A stretch of 7,431 nt of DNA from an uncultured Longilinea sp. (GCA_937863945.1 CALMIB010000180.1:1-7431); one strand, 5' to 3'; shown: positions 1 to 6,368, counted from the stretch's first letter. Notes: generated by a model not told the origin, from the sequence alone. Program-made: numbers and translations.

Positions 1-1325
1 ACCTCGGAGCAGATATCAAAGGGCGGCAATGCGGAGGATCGGTAGAGCGGCTCTTTCTGGACGTCATTGGCTAACAAAGTTTTGCCGGTGCGCGCTACCC
101 AGGGAATGATCCCGACCGGGTCATCCAGGGGAATTTGGTTTTGCTGTTCGCGCAATACGCTGCTGCGCGGGCCGCTGCCGGCCCAGTAGAAGATTAGCCG
201 ACGGCCCGGATGGACGGAATACAGGTGGACAAAGGGGTAGCCAAAACGCTTTTGAATGGTTTCAACCACCGTTTCCAGCAGCGTATCCAGGTCCAGAATG
301 GAAGTGAGTGCATGAGTGATCTCAAAAACCGCAGAAATCTGCTCGGCTCGGCGCTGCACGTCTGAATACAGCCGTGCTCCTTCCACCGCAGTGGCAATAT
401 TATCCGCCAGGGCGCGCAGCACGGTACGGTCGAGTTCATGGAACGCATCCAGCTGGTCGCTCTGAATATCCAGAATGCCCAACACACGCTGGTCGATCTT
501 CAACGGGAAGGCAACCTCGGATTGAGTTTCGGGGAGTGAATCGATAAACCGGTAGTGGATATCCTGATGGACATCCGGGACGTAATATTCTTCCCCGATC
601 TGCACGGTGTGCCCGATGACGCCTTCGCCAACCCGGGCATTGAGCACCGTCTGGCGGTTTTCCTGGGTTTGTGAGGCGCTGGCGCGAAATTGCAGGACAT
701 CACCGCTGGCATCCAGCGTGAAAATGGCGACGTAATAATATGAAAAGGTCTTCTGAATTAATTCGGTAACGCGCAGGCACAGCTCGTTGAGGTCGGTCAC
801 GTTGGCAATTTGCGCCGCCACCGAACGCACCAGGGTGAGTTGATCGGATCGCCAGTTCTTTAGCGTTACCTGGCGGAAGATTTGCAAAGAGCTGGCCGCG
901 TGCGCAACCAGTCCTTCCAGGAAGCTGATCTCTTCCTTACGGAATGCCGGGCCTTTTTCACGCCGCGCTGCCAGCACACCCAGCAGGCTACCCTGTGAGA
1001 GGATCGGCAAGGCCAATTCGCGCGGCGGATTGCCCACGGCGCGGTGACCGCCATTGGACGCCCTGTTGCCCGCGTAGTGATCCTCGTACACCTGGCGGAC
1101 GATCCCGGGCGCATCCGGCGACGGGATGAGCAAGACTTCGGGCTCGTTGGGGAGCGGATAATGCGCATCTGACAACCAGACAACGGACTGCGCGCCGAGC
1201 AACCGTTCGACGGTTTCGACGATCAGGGTGCATTGCGCAGCCGTATTGGGCTGTGCCAGCAGCGATTCGCCCAGGTGAAGGAACTGTTTCCACTCCGGGA
1301 CGGCAGCCAACCCGGGGGAAACCAT
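1..1325 (-). CDS. Multi-GAF-domain signalling protein, C-terminus cut off by window edge
   Basis: The reading frame is open from an ATG at 1325-1323 to the left edge, giving about 441 residues with no stop. The ATG overlaps the stop of the upstream gene as TGATG, which fixes the start and implies translational coupling. I read three GAF-like units. The first, at residues 20-150, is divergent and ends in LALPILSQGSLLGVLAARR. The second, at about 165-318, is typical, with VGEGVIGHTVQIGEEYYVPD and a VAFPLKIDQRVLGILDIQSD strand. The third starts near 330 (ISAVFEITHALTSILDLDTL) and is unfinished at the edge. GAF domains bind small ligands, or serve as dimerising sensor modules. No signal peptide or membrane segment is visible, so it is probably cytoplasmic. 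Placement after STAS and RsbW-like genes suggests a C-terminal SpoIIE/PP2C phosphatase that would dephosphorylate the STAS protein. That is inference, and a histidine kinase or GGDEF output is also possible. Confidence 0.88.
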   Translation of the reverse strand, partial: MVSPGLAAVPEWKQFLHLGESLLAQPNTAAQCTLIVETVERLLGAQSVVWLSDAHYPLPNEPEVLLIPSPDAPGIVRQVYEDHYAGNRASNGGHRAVGNPPRELALPILSQGSLLGVLAARREKGPAFRKEEISFLEGLVAHAASSLQIFRQVTLKNWRSDQLTLVRSVAAQIANVTDLNELCLRVTELIQKTFSYYYVAIFTLDASGDVLQFRASASQTQENRQTVLNARVGEGVIGHTVQIGEEYYVPDVHQDIHYRFIDSLPETQSEVAFPLKIDQRVLGILDIQSDQLDAFHELDRTVLRALADNIATAVEGARLYSDVQRRAEQISAVFEITHALTSILDLDTLLETVVETIQKRFGYPFVHLYSVHPGRRLIFYWAGSGPRSSVLREQQNQIPLDDPVGIIPWVARTGKTLLANDVQKEPLYRSSALPPFDICSE

Positions 1326-1741
1326 CAGGTTTGATTTTCCTTGAACTTGGACATTGTCAGCGTGTTGCTGCCGGGTTTAAATTCAAAATCCACGGCGTCC
1401 ATCCACTGGCGAATAAAGTAGAGCCCCAGGCCGTGGTCAGACCGCTCTTCCAGGGATGAATTTAAATCTGGATTCTTGATGTTCTCGGGATTGAAAGGGC
1501 GGCCCGTATCGCGCAGGATAATGGTTAACCCCTTCTCAGTGATCACGCAACCACACTCGATATTGCCTATGTCCTCGCCGCCATAAGCATGTTCGATGAT
1601 GTTGGCGCAGGCTTCATCCACTGCCGTTTCGACGGCATAGATCTGAAATGAACTTAACCCGGCTTCCTGGGCCGACATCCGAACAAAATCCGCGATCATC
1701 GGCAGACTATCGAACCGCCCAGGGAAGGTGAGCGTGGTCAT
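1325..1741 (-). CDS. RsbW/RsbT-type ATP-binding regulator (anti-sigma factor / serine kinase)
   Basis: This 138-residue protein is the right size for a single GHKL (HATPase_c) domain of the anti-sigma serine kinase family. The ATP-binding boxes are clear: the N box ETAVDEACANIIEHAY at residues 38-53 (E38, E43, N47), the G1 box DTG at 78-80, and the G2 box HGLGL at 103-107. It has no membrane segment. Proteins of this family bind a sigma factor or another client and phosphorylate a STAS partner on serine. The STAS gene lies 20 bases upstream and the GAF gene overlaps its stop by one base, so the three genes form an operon. The ribosome site is weak (a GAG about 9 bases before the ATG), consistent with translation coupled to the STAS gene. 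No sigma factor is encoded in the window, so its client is unknown. It could be an RsbT-like activator rather than an RsbW-like inhibitor; sequence alone does not decide. Confidence 0.9.
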   Translation of the reverse strand: MTTLTFPGRFDSLPMIADFVRMSAQEAGLSSFQIYAVETAVDEACANIIEHAYGGEDIGNIECGCVITEKGLTIILRDTGRPFNPENIKNPDLNSSLEERSDHGLGLYFIRQWMDAVDFEFKPGSNTLTMSKFKENQT

Positions 1742-1761
1742 CCAGTTGAACTCGTTGCCGG

Positions 1762-2097
1762 TTAGAAATTTCCCACGGCCGAGGTTGCATCCGGGAAGAT
1801 CTTAAATAGCGGCGTGAAACCAGCCAGATCCAACGTGGCCGCAATGTTCGCCGGAAGGCCGGAAAGCACAATTTCACCCCGGTTATACCGCCGGCAGGTT
1901 TTTTGCGTGCTGATGAGCGCGCGCAGGCCGGCGCTGGAGATAAAATCCAATCCGGCCATGTCAACCACTATCCGATAACGACCTGCTTCCGTGATCTTCG
2001 TCAATGCTTCCGACAACAACGGCGCGGTTGAACTGTCCACCCGGCCGGTAACTTTGACAACATCGCAATGTTTAAACTGGGTATGCGTAATTTCCAT
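1762..2097 (-). CDS. STAS-domain anti-anti-sigma factor (RsbV/SpoIIAA-like)
   Basis: This is a 111-residue single STAS domain, the usual length for RsbV/SpoIIAA proteins. Residues 42-61 carry the core strand and switch helix, VVDMAGLDFISSAGLRAL. By alignment with SpoIIAA (S-x-G-L), the likely phosphorylated serine is Ser55. Ser54 beside it is a less likely alternative. In the known cycle the unphosphorylated form binds the RsbW-like kinase and releases its client, kinase phosphorylation turns this off, and a PP2C phosphatase resets it. The downstream genes supply a kinase-like protein and a sensor. The start is fixed by a GGAGGA ribosome site at 2103-2108, five bases before the ATG. It is the first gene of the operon, behind the extended -10 element at 2146-2154. 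Confidence 0.92.
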   Translation of the reverse strand: MEITHTQFKHCDVVKVTGRVDSSTAPLLSEALTKITEAGRYRIVVDMAGLDFISSAGLRALISTQKTCRRYNRGEIVLSGLPANIAATLDLAGFTPLFKIFPDATSAVGNF

Positions 2098-2102
2098 CGA
2101 AT

Positions 2103-2108
2103 TCCTCC
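2103..2108 (-). promoter_or_regulatory. Ribosome binding site of the STAS gene
   Basis: The minus strand reads GGAGGA, followed by AATTCG-type spacing of five bases before the ATG at 2097. This near-perfect Shine-Dalgarno sequence confirms the chosen start. It is much stronger than the sites in front of the next two genes, fitting coupled translation along the operon. Confidence 0.85.
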
Positions 2109-2145
2109 GAAGAAGGATATTTGATAAGGGTTGACAGATAGGGTG

Positions 2146-2154
2146 ATTATATCA
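2146..2154 (-). promoter_or_regulatory. Extended -10 promoter for the STAS-kinase-GAF operon
   Basis: On the minus strand the sequence is TGATATAAT, a perfect TATAAT hexamer (2146-2151) preceded by the TGn extension. No good -35 sits at normal spacing: the nearest match, TTGACT at 2177-2182, is 25 bases away. Extended -10 promoters often work without a strong -35. Transcription would start near 2139, leaving a leader of about 40 bases. The motif is seen directly; activity is inferred. Confidence 0.6.
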
Positions 2155-2182
2155 TGCCTGATTCATGGTAAACTCAAGTCAA

Positions 2183-2195
2183 GCTGAATTTCAGC
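2183..2195. promoter_or_regulatory. 13-base palindrome in divergent intergenic region, possible operator
   Basis: GCTGAA-T-TTCAGC is a perfect inverted repeat with 6-base arms and one central base. The loop is too short for an RNA hairpin, but the shape suits a dimeric DNA-binding protein. It lies about 30 bases upstream of the extended -10 of the STAS operon and about 87 bases before the LysM start, so it could act on either gene. A palindrome of this length can also occur by chance. Confidence 0.3.
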
Positions 2196-2281
2196 AATTC
2201 ACCGGTTGTGCGTTTGTTTTCTTGAATCCAGACTTCGTTTCAGCCAGGAACCAAACCTAACCAACACAGGAATCGCCAAAC

Positions 2282-3031
2282 ATGAGTGGAAAAAATACAC
2301 CGCAAAGCGTTTTTGATACCTACAAGAAAAGGCAACAGATGATGCCATTTCTCATCGGGGGGCTGGCCGTCATCCTGGTGGCCGTCGGGGTCATCCTGGT
2401 GGTGGCGTGGCTGACCGGCCCCAACAAACCAGCGCTATTCGCGACGCCAACCCCAACGGCCACATCGACGGCGACACCCACCCCGGTAACGCCCACCGCA
2501 ACCCTCACCGTCACGCCTACCATCACTGAAACGCCAACGATTACGTTGACGCCCACAGCCAGCGGGCCTTTTGAGTACACTGTGCAGGAAGGTGATACCT
2601 GCTGGAGCATCGCGCAGAAATTCAATGTACTCCTGGACGTGCTGATCGCGCTGAACCCGGATACCGATTGCGCCTTGATCAAACCCAATGAAACGGTTTT
2701 GCTCATTCCGGCGCCGGACACAGAGCTTCCGACGGCCACGCCGCTGCCCGAAGGTTTCCGCGGCACCATCAACTACACGGTCGTCACCGGCGACACGCTG
2801 CAAACCATCGCCTCCAAATTCAATTCGACGATCGATATCATCGTTGCCGATAACAAAGCCATCATTACTGACGGCGTCACCATTTACGCCGGCACGGTGC
2901 TGAAAGTGCGCGTGAACATTGTCACGCCCACGCCGACCCGCGCGCCGACTTCCACGCCGGCAATCCGCGGCACGCAGTCCACCGCCACGTTAGCCCCAAC
3001 GGTTCCCGTCTTGACAGCCACCGTCCCATAA
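2282..3031 (+). CDS. Membrane-anchored protein with two LysM domains
   Basis: This 249-residue protein has a short basic N-terminus, then a transmembrane helix at about residues 22-44 (FLIGGLAVILVAVGVILVVA) without a lipobox. That predicts the rest is outside the cell. A Thr/Pro-rich linker spans about 54-95. LysM 1 is at 98-143 (EYTVQEGDTCWSIAQKF to LLIP) and LysM 2 at 164-210 (NYTVVTGDTLQTIASKF to LKVR). The tail from about 214 to 249 is again Thr/Pro-rich. LysM domains bind the GlcNAc backbone of peptidoglycan and related polymers. LysM 1 has Cys107 and Cys130, which could form a disulfide outside the cell; LysM 2 has none. There is no catalytic domain, so the protein probably tethers or senses the wall. 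An AGGAA site at 2268-2272, nine bases before the ATG, supports the start. It is followed by a strong terminator, so it appears to be a single-gene unit. I found no convincing plus-strand promoter. Confidence 0.93.
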   Translation: MSGKNTPQSVFDTYKKRQQMMPFLIGGLAVILVAVGVILVVAWLTGPNKPALFATPTPTATSTATPTPVTPTATLTVTPTITETPTITLTPTASGPFEYTVQEGDTCWSIAQKFNVLLDVLIALNPDTDCALIKPNETVLLIPAPDTELPTATPLPEGFRGTINYTVVTGDTLQTIASKFNSTIDIIVADNKAIITDGVTIYAGTVLKVRVNIVTPTPTRAPTSTPAIRGTQSTATLAPTVPVLTATVP

Positions 3032-3055
3032 CCAACGGAATTCGTTTTTCAACCC

Positions 3056-3088
3056 ACCCCCGCTTCCTCGAGTGGAAGCGGGGGTTTT
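3056..3088 (+). terminator. Intrinsic terminator after the LysM gene
   Basis: A perfect 12-base-pair stem, ACCCCCGCTTCC (3056-3067) with GGAAGCGGGGGT (3074-3085), closes a 6-base loop TCGAGT. It is followed by TTTT before an A run. It starts 25 bases after the LysM stop. The U tract is short, but the stem is GC-rich and perfect. The reverse strand has no T run after the stem, so it should act mainly on plus-strand transcripts. Confidence 0.85.
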
Positions 3089-3129
3089 AAAAAAAGCCAC
3101 CCCGGCTGCGAACCCCCTGAATCCTGGCG

Positions 3130-4476
3130 ATGACCCCATTGAACGTCCGCAGAAAGATTATCCTGCTGCTCACCGGCATCACCGCGCTGCTGGGCATCGT
3201 GCTTGGCGTGCGCAAGTACGCCGGTATGCCCGCGCCGGACTTCGTGCTGCCCGCCGGCGGCCAGCCGGGCGTTTTGGGTCCGCTGATCCTTGATTTTCAG
3301 CAGGCGGTCGCGAAGGAAAAAGTGGAGCCGTACCTGTCAGTTGAACCGGAGGTGCCTGGTACCTGGCTTTGGGAATTCAACCGCGCTGTTTTTTGGCCTG
3401 CCGCCGCATTGCAGCCCGGCCAGGTGTACTCCGTGCGCTTGCAACGGGGCGCATCTGACTCGTTTGGCCGGACTTTGAAAGACAGTATGAGCTGGCCTTT
3501 TACTCCGCGAACGGCCAGCATCCTCTACCTGGGAGAGGCGGCCAACCGCCCGGAAATCTGGCTGTCCGATGGCGTCCAGAGCCAGCCGGTTATTCTGACC
3601 GACACCGGCGGAAGGGTAATTGACTTTGCGCCGTACCCGGGCGGCGAACATATTGTTTACAGCGTGCAAAACGAGCAGGGCGGGGCGGATTTGTGGGTGA
3701 TCCACCGCGACGGGAGCGGCGCCCAACGCCTGTTGGATTGCGGCGCGGATGCGTGTTTGCAGCCCGCGGTGGCCCCGGACGAAACGGTGATCACTTTTTC
3801 GCGGCGCACTTTGAGCGCTCCGCTGGGTGAAATCTGGATGTTCGACCTGACAAGCGGAAAGAGCGAACCGCTGTACGCCGACCGGACGATCGCGGGCATC
3901 CAACCGAATTGGTCTCCCCGGGGACATTCCCTGCAATTCTACGACCCCGAATTTTCCGAGATTCGCGTTTTAGATTTGCATGACGATCGCGTCATTCTCA
4001 TCCCCACCGACCAGCAGGCTATCGGGTCGTGGTCGCGCGATGAGCAGACGCTGTTGTTCACCCGCGCCGAGAGCAGTGAAATTGGATTGCCCATCGTGCG
4101 TATCTACCAGGCGGATTTGGGCTCAGGTGAAATTTCACTGCTGGAAGCGGCCGACCTGGGAGCTGTGGATGCCAGCCGTCCTATTTTTTCACCGGATGGT
4201 CAATCACTGGTCATGGCGTTGCGGCCGCTCGCGGGAGCTCAGAACAAACAACTCTGGCTGGTGCAGGCGGACGGAAGCGGCGCGTCGCCGATCACGGATG
4301 ACCCGCGGGCCTCGTTCGCCGCCTATGCCTGGGACCCGGCCGGCGGTCGGCTGGTTTTTCAACGGCTGCAGCTCGAATCGTCGCAATCCAGGCCGCAGGT
4401 GATGCTCTGGAATCAAATCGATGGATCGATTTCGATCGTGGCGGAAGATGGCGCCTGGCCGCAATGGCTGCCGTGA
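3130..4476 (+). CDS. Membrane-anchored Ig-like plus TolB-like beta-propeller protein
   Basis: This 448-residue protein begins with a basic stretch (RRK, residues 7-9) and one hydrophobic helix at about 10-27, with no lipobox, so it is probably a signal anchor or an uncleaved export signal. Residues 45-127 resemble a bacterial Ig-like (Big_5/SbsA) domain: PLILDFQQAV, then WPAAALQPGQVYSVRL, then DSFGRTL. From about 130 to the end run WD40-like/PD40 propeller blades, with repeated cues such as LWVIHRDGSGAQRLL, IWMFDLTSGKSEPL, PNWSPRGHSLQF, PIFSPDGQSLVMA and LWLVQADGSGASPIT. This is the TolB C-terminal fold, usually a protein- or ligand-binding scaffold. There is no TolB N-terminal domain and no Pal partner nearby, so it should not be named tolB. 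The frame has a stop at 3118-3120, so ATG 3130 is the only sensible start. No clear ribosome site precedes it. It ends 3 bases from the convergent queG stop. Confidence 0.85.
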   Translation: MTPLNVRRKIILLLTGITALLGIVLGVRKYAGMPAPDFVLPAGGQPGVLGPLILDFQQAVAKEKVEPYLSVEPEVPGTWLWEFNRAVFWPAAALQPGQVYSVRLQRGASDSFGRTLKDSMSWPFTPRTASILYLGEAANRPEIWLSDGVQSQPVILTDTGGRVIDFAPYPGGEHIVYSVQNEQGGADLWVIHRDGSGAQRLLDCGADACLQPAVAPDETVITFSRRTLSAPLGEIWMFDLTSGKSEPLYADRTIAGIQPNWSPRGHSLQFYDPEFSEIRVLDLHDDRVILIPTDQQAIGSWSRDEQTLLFTRAESSEIGLPIVRIYQADLGSGEISLLEAADLGAVDASRPIFSPDGQSLVMALRPLAGAQNKQLWLVQADGSGASPITDDPRASFAAYAWDPAGGRLVFQRLQLESSQSRPQVMLWNQIDGSISIVAEDGAWPQWLP

Positions 4477-4491
4477 GATTCAGCCGGCCAG
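4455..4491. terminator. Bulged hairpin across two convergent stop codons
   Basis: CTGGCC (4455-4460) and GGCTG (4466-4470), split by a 5-base bulge GCAAT, are together fully complementary to CAGCCGGCCAG (4481-4491), around a 10-base loop. The structure spans the stop of the propeller gene (4474-4476) and that of queG (4480-4482). Neither strand has a T run after it, so it is not a classic intrinsic terminator. It may be a 3' end stabiliser or a Rho-dependent site shared by both genes. Chance is possible in GC-rich coding DNA. Confidence 0.3.
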
Positions 4492-5610
4492 CGTAATCCG
4501 GATGTCCTCGCGGACGAGCGGATCGGGGTCGCTGTCTGCGGCCTGTTCCAGGCGGGGAAGGGCAGTTCCTGGATCCAACCGGTAGGCAGCCCAGGCGGCC
4601 GCGCTGCGGATGAGACCCTCCGGTTCTAAATTCAGGAGGTTCAGCAAATGAGGCACGGCAGCCTCGTGGCCTGCATTGCCGAGCGCGATGCAAACGTTGC
4701 GCAGGTAACCGCGGCGTTTGGTCCGCCGGACCGGGCTGAGGCGGAACTTTTGATTAAATCCATGCGCATCCAGTCGCAGTTCATCCAAAAGCCGGGGAGC
4801 GGGCACATCGGGACGCGCCTGAAAGGACTCCTCGATGGAGTTTTTGTGCGCGAAACGGTTCCAGGGACAAACCTGCTGGCAAATATCGCAACCGAAGACC
4901 CAATTCTCCAACTGCAGCCGGAGCGCGTGCGGGATGGGCCCCTTGTTTTCAATGGTCTGGTAAGAAATGCACTGCGCCGAATCCAGCGTGTGGTCCTCGC
5001 GGATGCAGCCGGTCGGGCAGGCTTCGATGCAGCGGCGGCAGGTTCCGCAATGATCGCTCCGGAACGGTTCGTCCGGCTCCAGATCGAGGTCGAGGAATAA
5101 TTCGGCCAGAAAAAAATAGGAGCCGGATTGGGGGTGAATCAGGCAGGTGTTTTTGCCCTGCCAGCCAAGCCCGGCGCGCTGTGCCAGATCGCGCTCGAGG
5201 ATGGCGCCGGTGTCGGTATAGGCGCGCCTGGCAACCCGGCACCCCAGCCTTGCTTCAATATGATCTGCCAGCAACGTGAGCCGCGCGGGGATGACTTCAT
5301 GATAATCCGTCCCCCAGGCGTAGGAAGCCACGCGGCCGGTGATCGTGGCAGGCTCAATCGCAAGCGGACCGGACGGCGTATAAGGCATCGCCAGGCTGAG
5401 GATGGATTTGGCTGCCGGAAAGACGCTGCGCGGGTCGGCGCGCTTTTGCAGGCTGAGCGGATCTGCCAGGTAGCCCATGCCGGCCTGCCTCCCGGCTGCG
5501 ATCCAGGCTTCAAAAGTATTCAGGTGCGGTGGCGGATCGAGGCTGGTGACGCCGGCAAACGGAAAGCCGAGGCGGGCAGCCTCGGCTTTGATCCATTGTT
5601 TGATGTCCAT
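4480..5610 (-). CDS. queG: Epoxyqueuosine reductase QueG
   Basis: This 376-residue enzyme carries out the last step of queuosine synthesis, reducing epoxyqueuosine at wobble position 34 of tRNAs with GUN anticodons. The family uses cobalamin and two [4Fe-4S] clusters in the cytoplasm. The ligand cysteines are all present: C188-x2-C191-x2-C194-x3-C198-P, then C214, then C241-x2-C244-x3-C248-P. The substrate-site segment RRAYTDTGAILERDLA holds Asp133, matching the proposed proton-donor Asp of characterised QueG. GLGWQGKNTCLI at 147-158 is a family hallmark. Residues from about 300 to 370 form HEAT-like repeats, as in the longer QueG forms. The frame stays open to 5763, but that extension lies inside the lipoprotein gene and is Pro/Leu-rich and unlike QueG, so ATG 5610 is chosen. 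The ribosome site is weak (AGCGGGAA). It lies 22 bases after the lipoprotein stop and is probably co-transcribed with it. No other queuosine gene is in the window. Confidence 0.97.
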   Translation of the reverse strand: MDIKQWIKAEAARLGFPFAGVTSLDPPPHLNTFEAWIAAGRQAGMGYLADPLSLQKRADPRSVFPAAKSILSLAMPYTPSGPLAIEPATITGRVASYAWGTDYHEVIPARLTLLADHIEARLGCRVARRAYTDTGAILERDLAQRAGLGWQGKNTCLIHPQSGSYFFLAELFLDLDLEPDEPFRSDHCGTCRRCIEACPTGCIREDHTLDSAQCISYQTIENKGPIPHALRLQLENWVFGCDICQQVCPWNRFAHKNSIEESFQARPDVPAPRLLDELRLDAHGFNQKFRLSPVRRTKRRGYLRNVCIALGNAGHEAAVPHLLNLLNLEPEGLIRSAAAWAAYRLDPGTALPRLEQAADSDPDPLVREDIRITLAG

Positions 5611-5632
5611 GTTCCCGCTGAAGCGATGCAGG

Positions 5633-6313
5633 TTAAGGCGCCGTGGTGCTTGTGGCAGTCGGTTCGGCAGTGGGAGCAGTCGTTGGGGTGGTGGTGGGGC
5701 TGACAGTACCGGAAACCTTGAAATTGTAGGACAGGCCACGGCCAAAATTAATGCCATCGGCATTCGTAAGCACCCACAGGGTGTTGTGGTCGCCGGCGGT
5801 GGACGGCGCCTTGAGCTGAATGGTCAAATCGATGGTTTCGCCAGGCTTCACCTCTTTGCCGAAACTGATGGTTTGGCCGTTGAAGCAGTACGCGGTGGTG
5901 TAGCAGCGTACCTGGTAATTAGCTTTCCAGGTGTTGTTACCGGTGTTTTTCACCGTCCAGGTCACCGAAAAATCCTGTCCGGCGGCAAAGGTTGCCGAGG
6001 CGGAAACGCCGATCACCTCGGCGAGGTCAGGGGCGGCGAGTTTGGTGGCCGTGGCTGTTACGGCGGGCGTGTTGGTGACGTTGGATGTGGGCGTGGCGAG
6101 GGTTGGGGTGGCAGTCGGTTCAGGGGTGTTGGTGGGCGTGCTGGTGGGTTTGGCCGCAGCGGTTTGGGTGAGGCCGGCCTGAACCGTACCGGCGACCTGC
6201 GTGCGAACTTCGGCAGGGTCAGCGGTGGGAGTCGCAGCCGGCGCGCAGGCTGCCAGGATCACAGCAGCAGCGATGAGAACCAACGCACCGGCCATTTTTT
6301 TTATTGCGGACAT
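5633..6313 (-). CDS. Lipoprotein with NBR1-type Ig-like domain
   Basis: From ATG 6313 the product has 226 residues. It starts with a lipoprotein signal: K5-K6, a hydrophobic stretch, and a lipobox L20-A-A-C23, so Cys23 should be lipidated and the protein held on the outer face of the membrane. Residues 25-93 are a Thr/Pro/Ala linker. About 98-200 match the NBR1 central Ig-like domain: FSVTWTVKNTGNNTWKANYQ, then EVKPGETIDLTIQLKAPSTAG, then LWVLTNADGINFG. Cys137 and Cys143 could pair. Residues 203-226 are another Thr/Pro tail. In eukaryotes this domain is known from autophagy receptors; in bacteria it occurs on exported proteins, with unclear binding partners. A TTG at 6328 is also in frame but overlaps the ribosome site, whereas ATG 6313 has GGAGGA at 6321-6326, seven bases before it. 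The gene has its own likely promoter and is followed by queG after 22 bases. Confidence 0.9.
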   Translation of the reverse strand: MSAIKKMAGALVLIAAAVILAACAPAATPTADPAEVRTQVAGTVQAGLTQTAAAKPTSTPTNTPEPTATPTLATPTSNVTNTPAVTATATKLAAPDLAEVIGVSASATFAAGQDFSVTWTVKNTGNNTWKANYQVRCYTTAYCFNGQTISFGKEVKPGETIDLTIQLKAPSTAGDHNTLWVLTNADGINFGRGLSYNFKVSGTVSPTTTPTTAPTAEPTATSTTAP

Positions 6314-6320
6314 GCGAATT

Positions 6321-6326
6321 TCCTCC
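6321..6326 (-). promoter_or_regulatory. Ribosome binding site deciding the lipoprotein start
   Basis: The minus strand reads GGAGGA, seven bases before ATG 6313. It decides against the in-frame TTG at 6328, which would place the site inside the coding region. Confidence 0.85.
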
Positions 6327-6343
6327 AATTGCAGTACCTAAAT

Positions 6344-6368
6344 ACATTCGGCCGCGCTGGCCGAATGT
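6344..6368. promoter_or_regulatory. Perfect 10-bp inverted repeat downstream of the lipoprotein promoter
   Basis: ACATTCGGCC (6344-6353) and GGCCGAATGT (6359-6368) are exact inverted copies around a 5-base centre. It lies between the M23 peptidase stop (6404) and the lipoprotein start. Three readings are possible: a terminator for the peptidase transcript (the minus-strand tail ATTTAGG is only weakly T-rich), a hairpin at the 5' end of the lipoprotein mRNA, or an operator covering the start point. On the plus strand it is followed by TTATTTT, but no plus-strand gene ends here. Confidence 0.6.

Noticed and set aside
194..1293. Several short open frames on both strands in the left part of the window
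   Set aside because: They are out-of-frame readings of the GAF gene, whose own frame is open from 1325 to the edge and gives clear GAF domains.
2131..2136. Plus-strand TTGACA as a -35 box for the LysM gene
   Set aside because: No acceptable -10 lies 16-18 bases downstream; the nearby TTATAT is only 10 bases away.
2320..2803. Minus-strand open frames opposite the LysM gene
   Set aside because: The Val/Gly/Ala repeats are the reverse reading of the Thr/Pro linker; the plus strand has two clear LysM domains.
3337..3936. Minus-strand open frame of 199 codons within the propeller gene
   Set aside because: It has no domain, no ribosome site, and lies opposite a clear propeller protein.
3130..4476. 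Calling the propeller protein TolB
   Set aside because: It lacks the TolB N-terminal domain and any tol/pal neighbours, and has an Ig-like domain instead.
5611..5763. N-terminal extension of QueG by 51 residues in the same frame
   Set aside because: It lies inside the lipoprotein gene, is Pro/Leu-rich and unlike QueG. The family-like sequence begins at ATG 5610.
6314..6328. TTG start for the lipoprotein at 6328
   Set aside because: It overlaps the GGAGGA ribosome site that serves ATG 6313.
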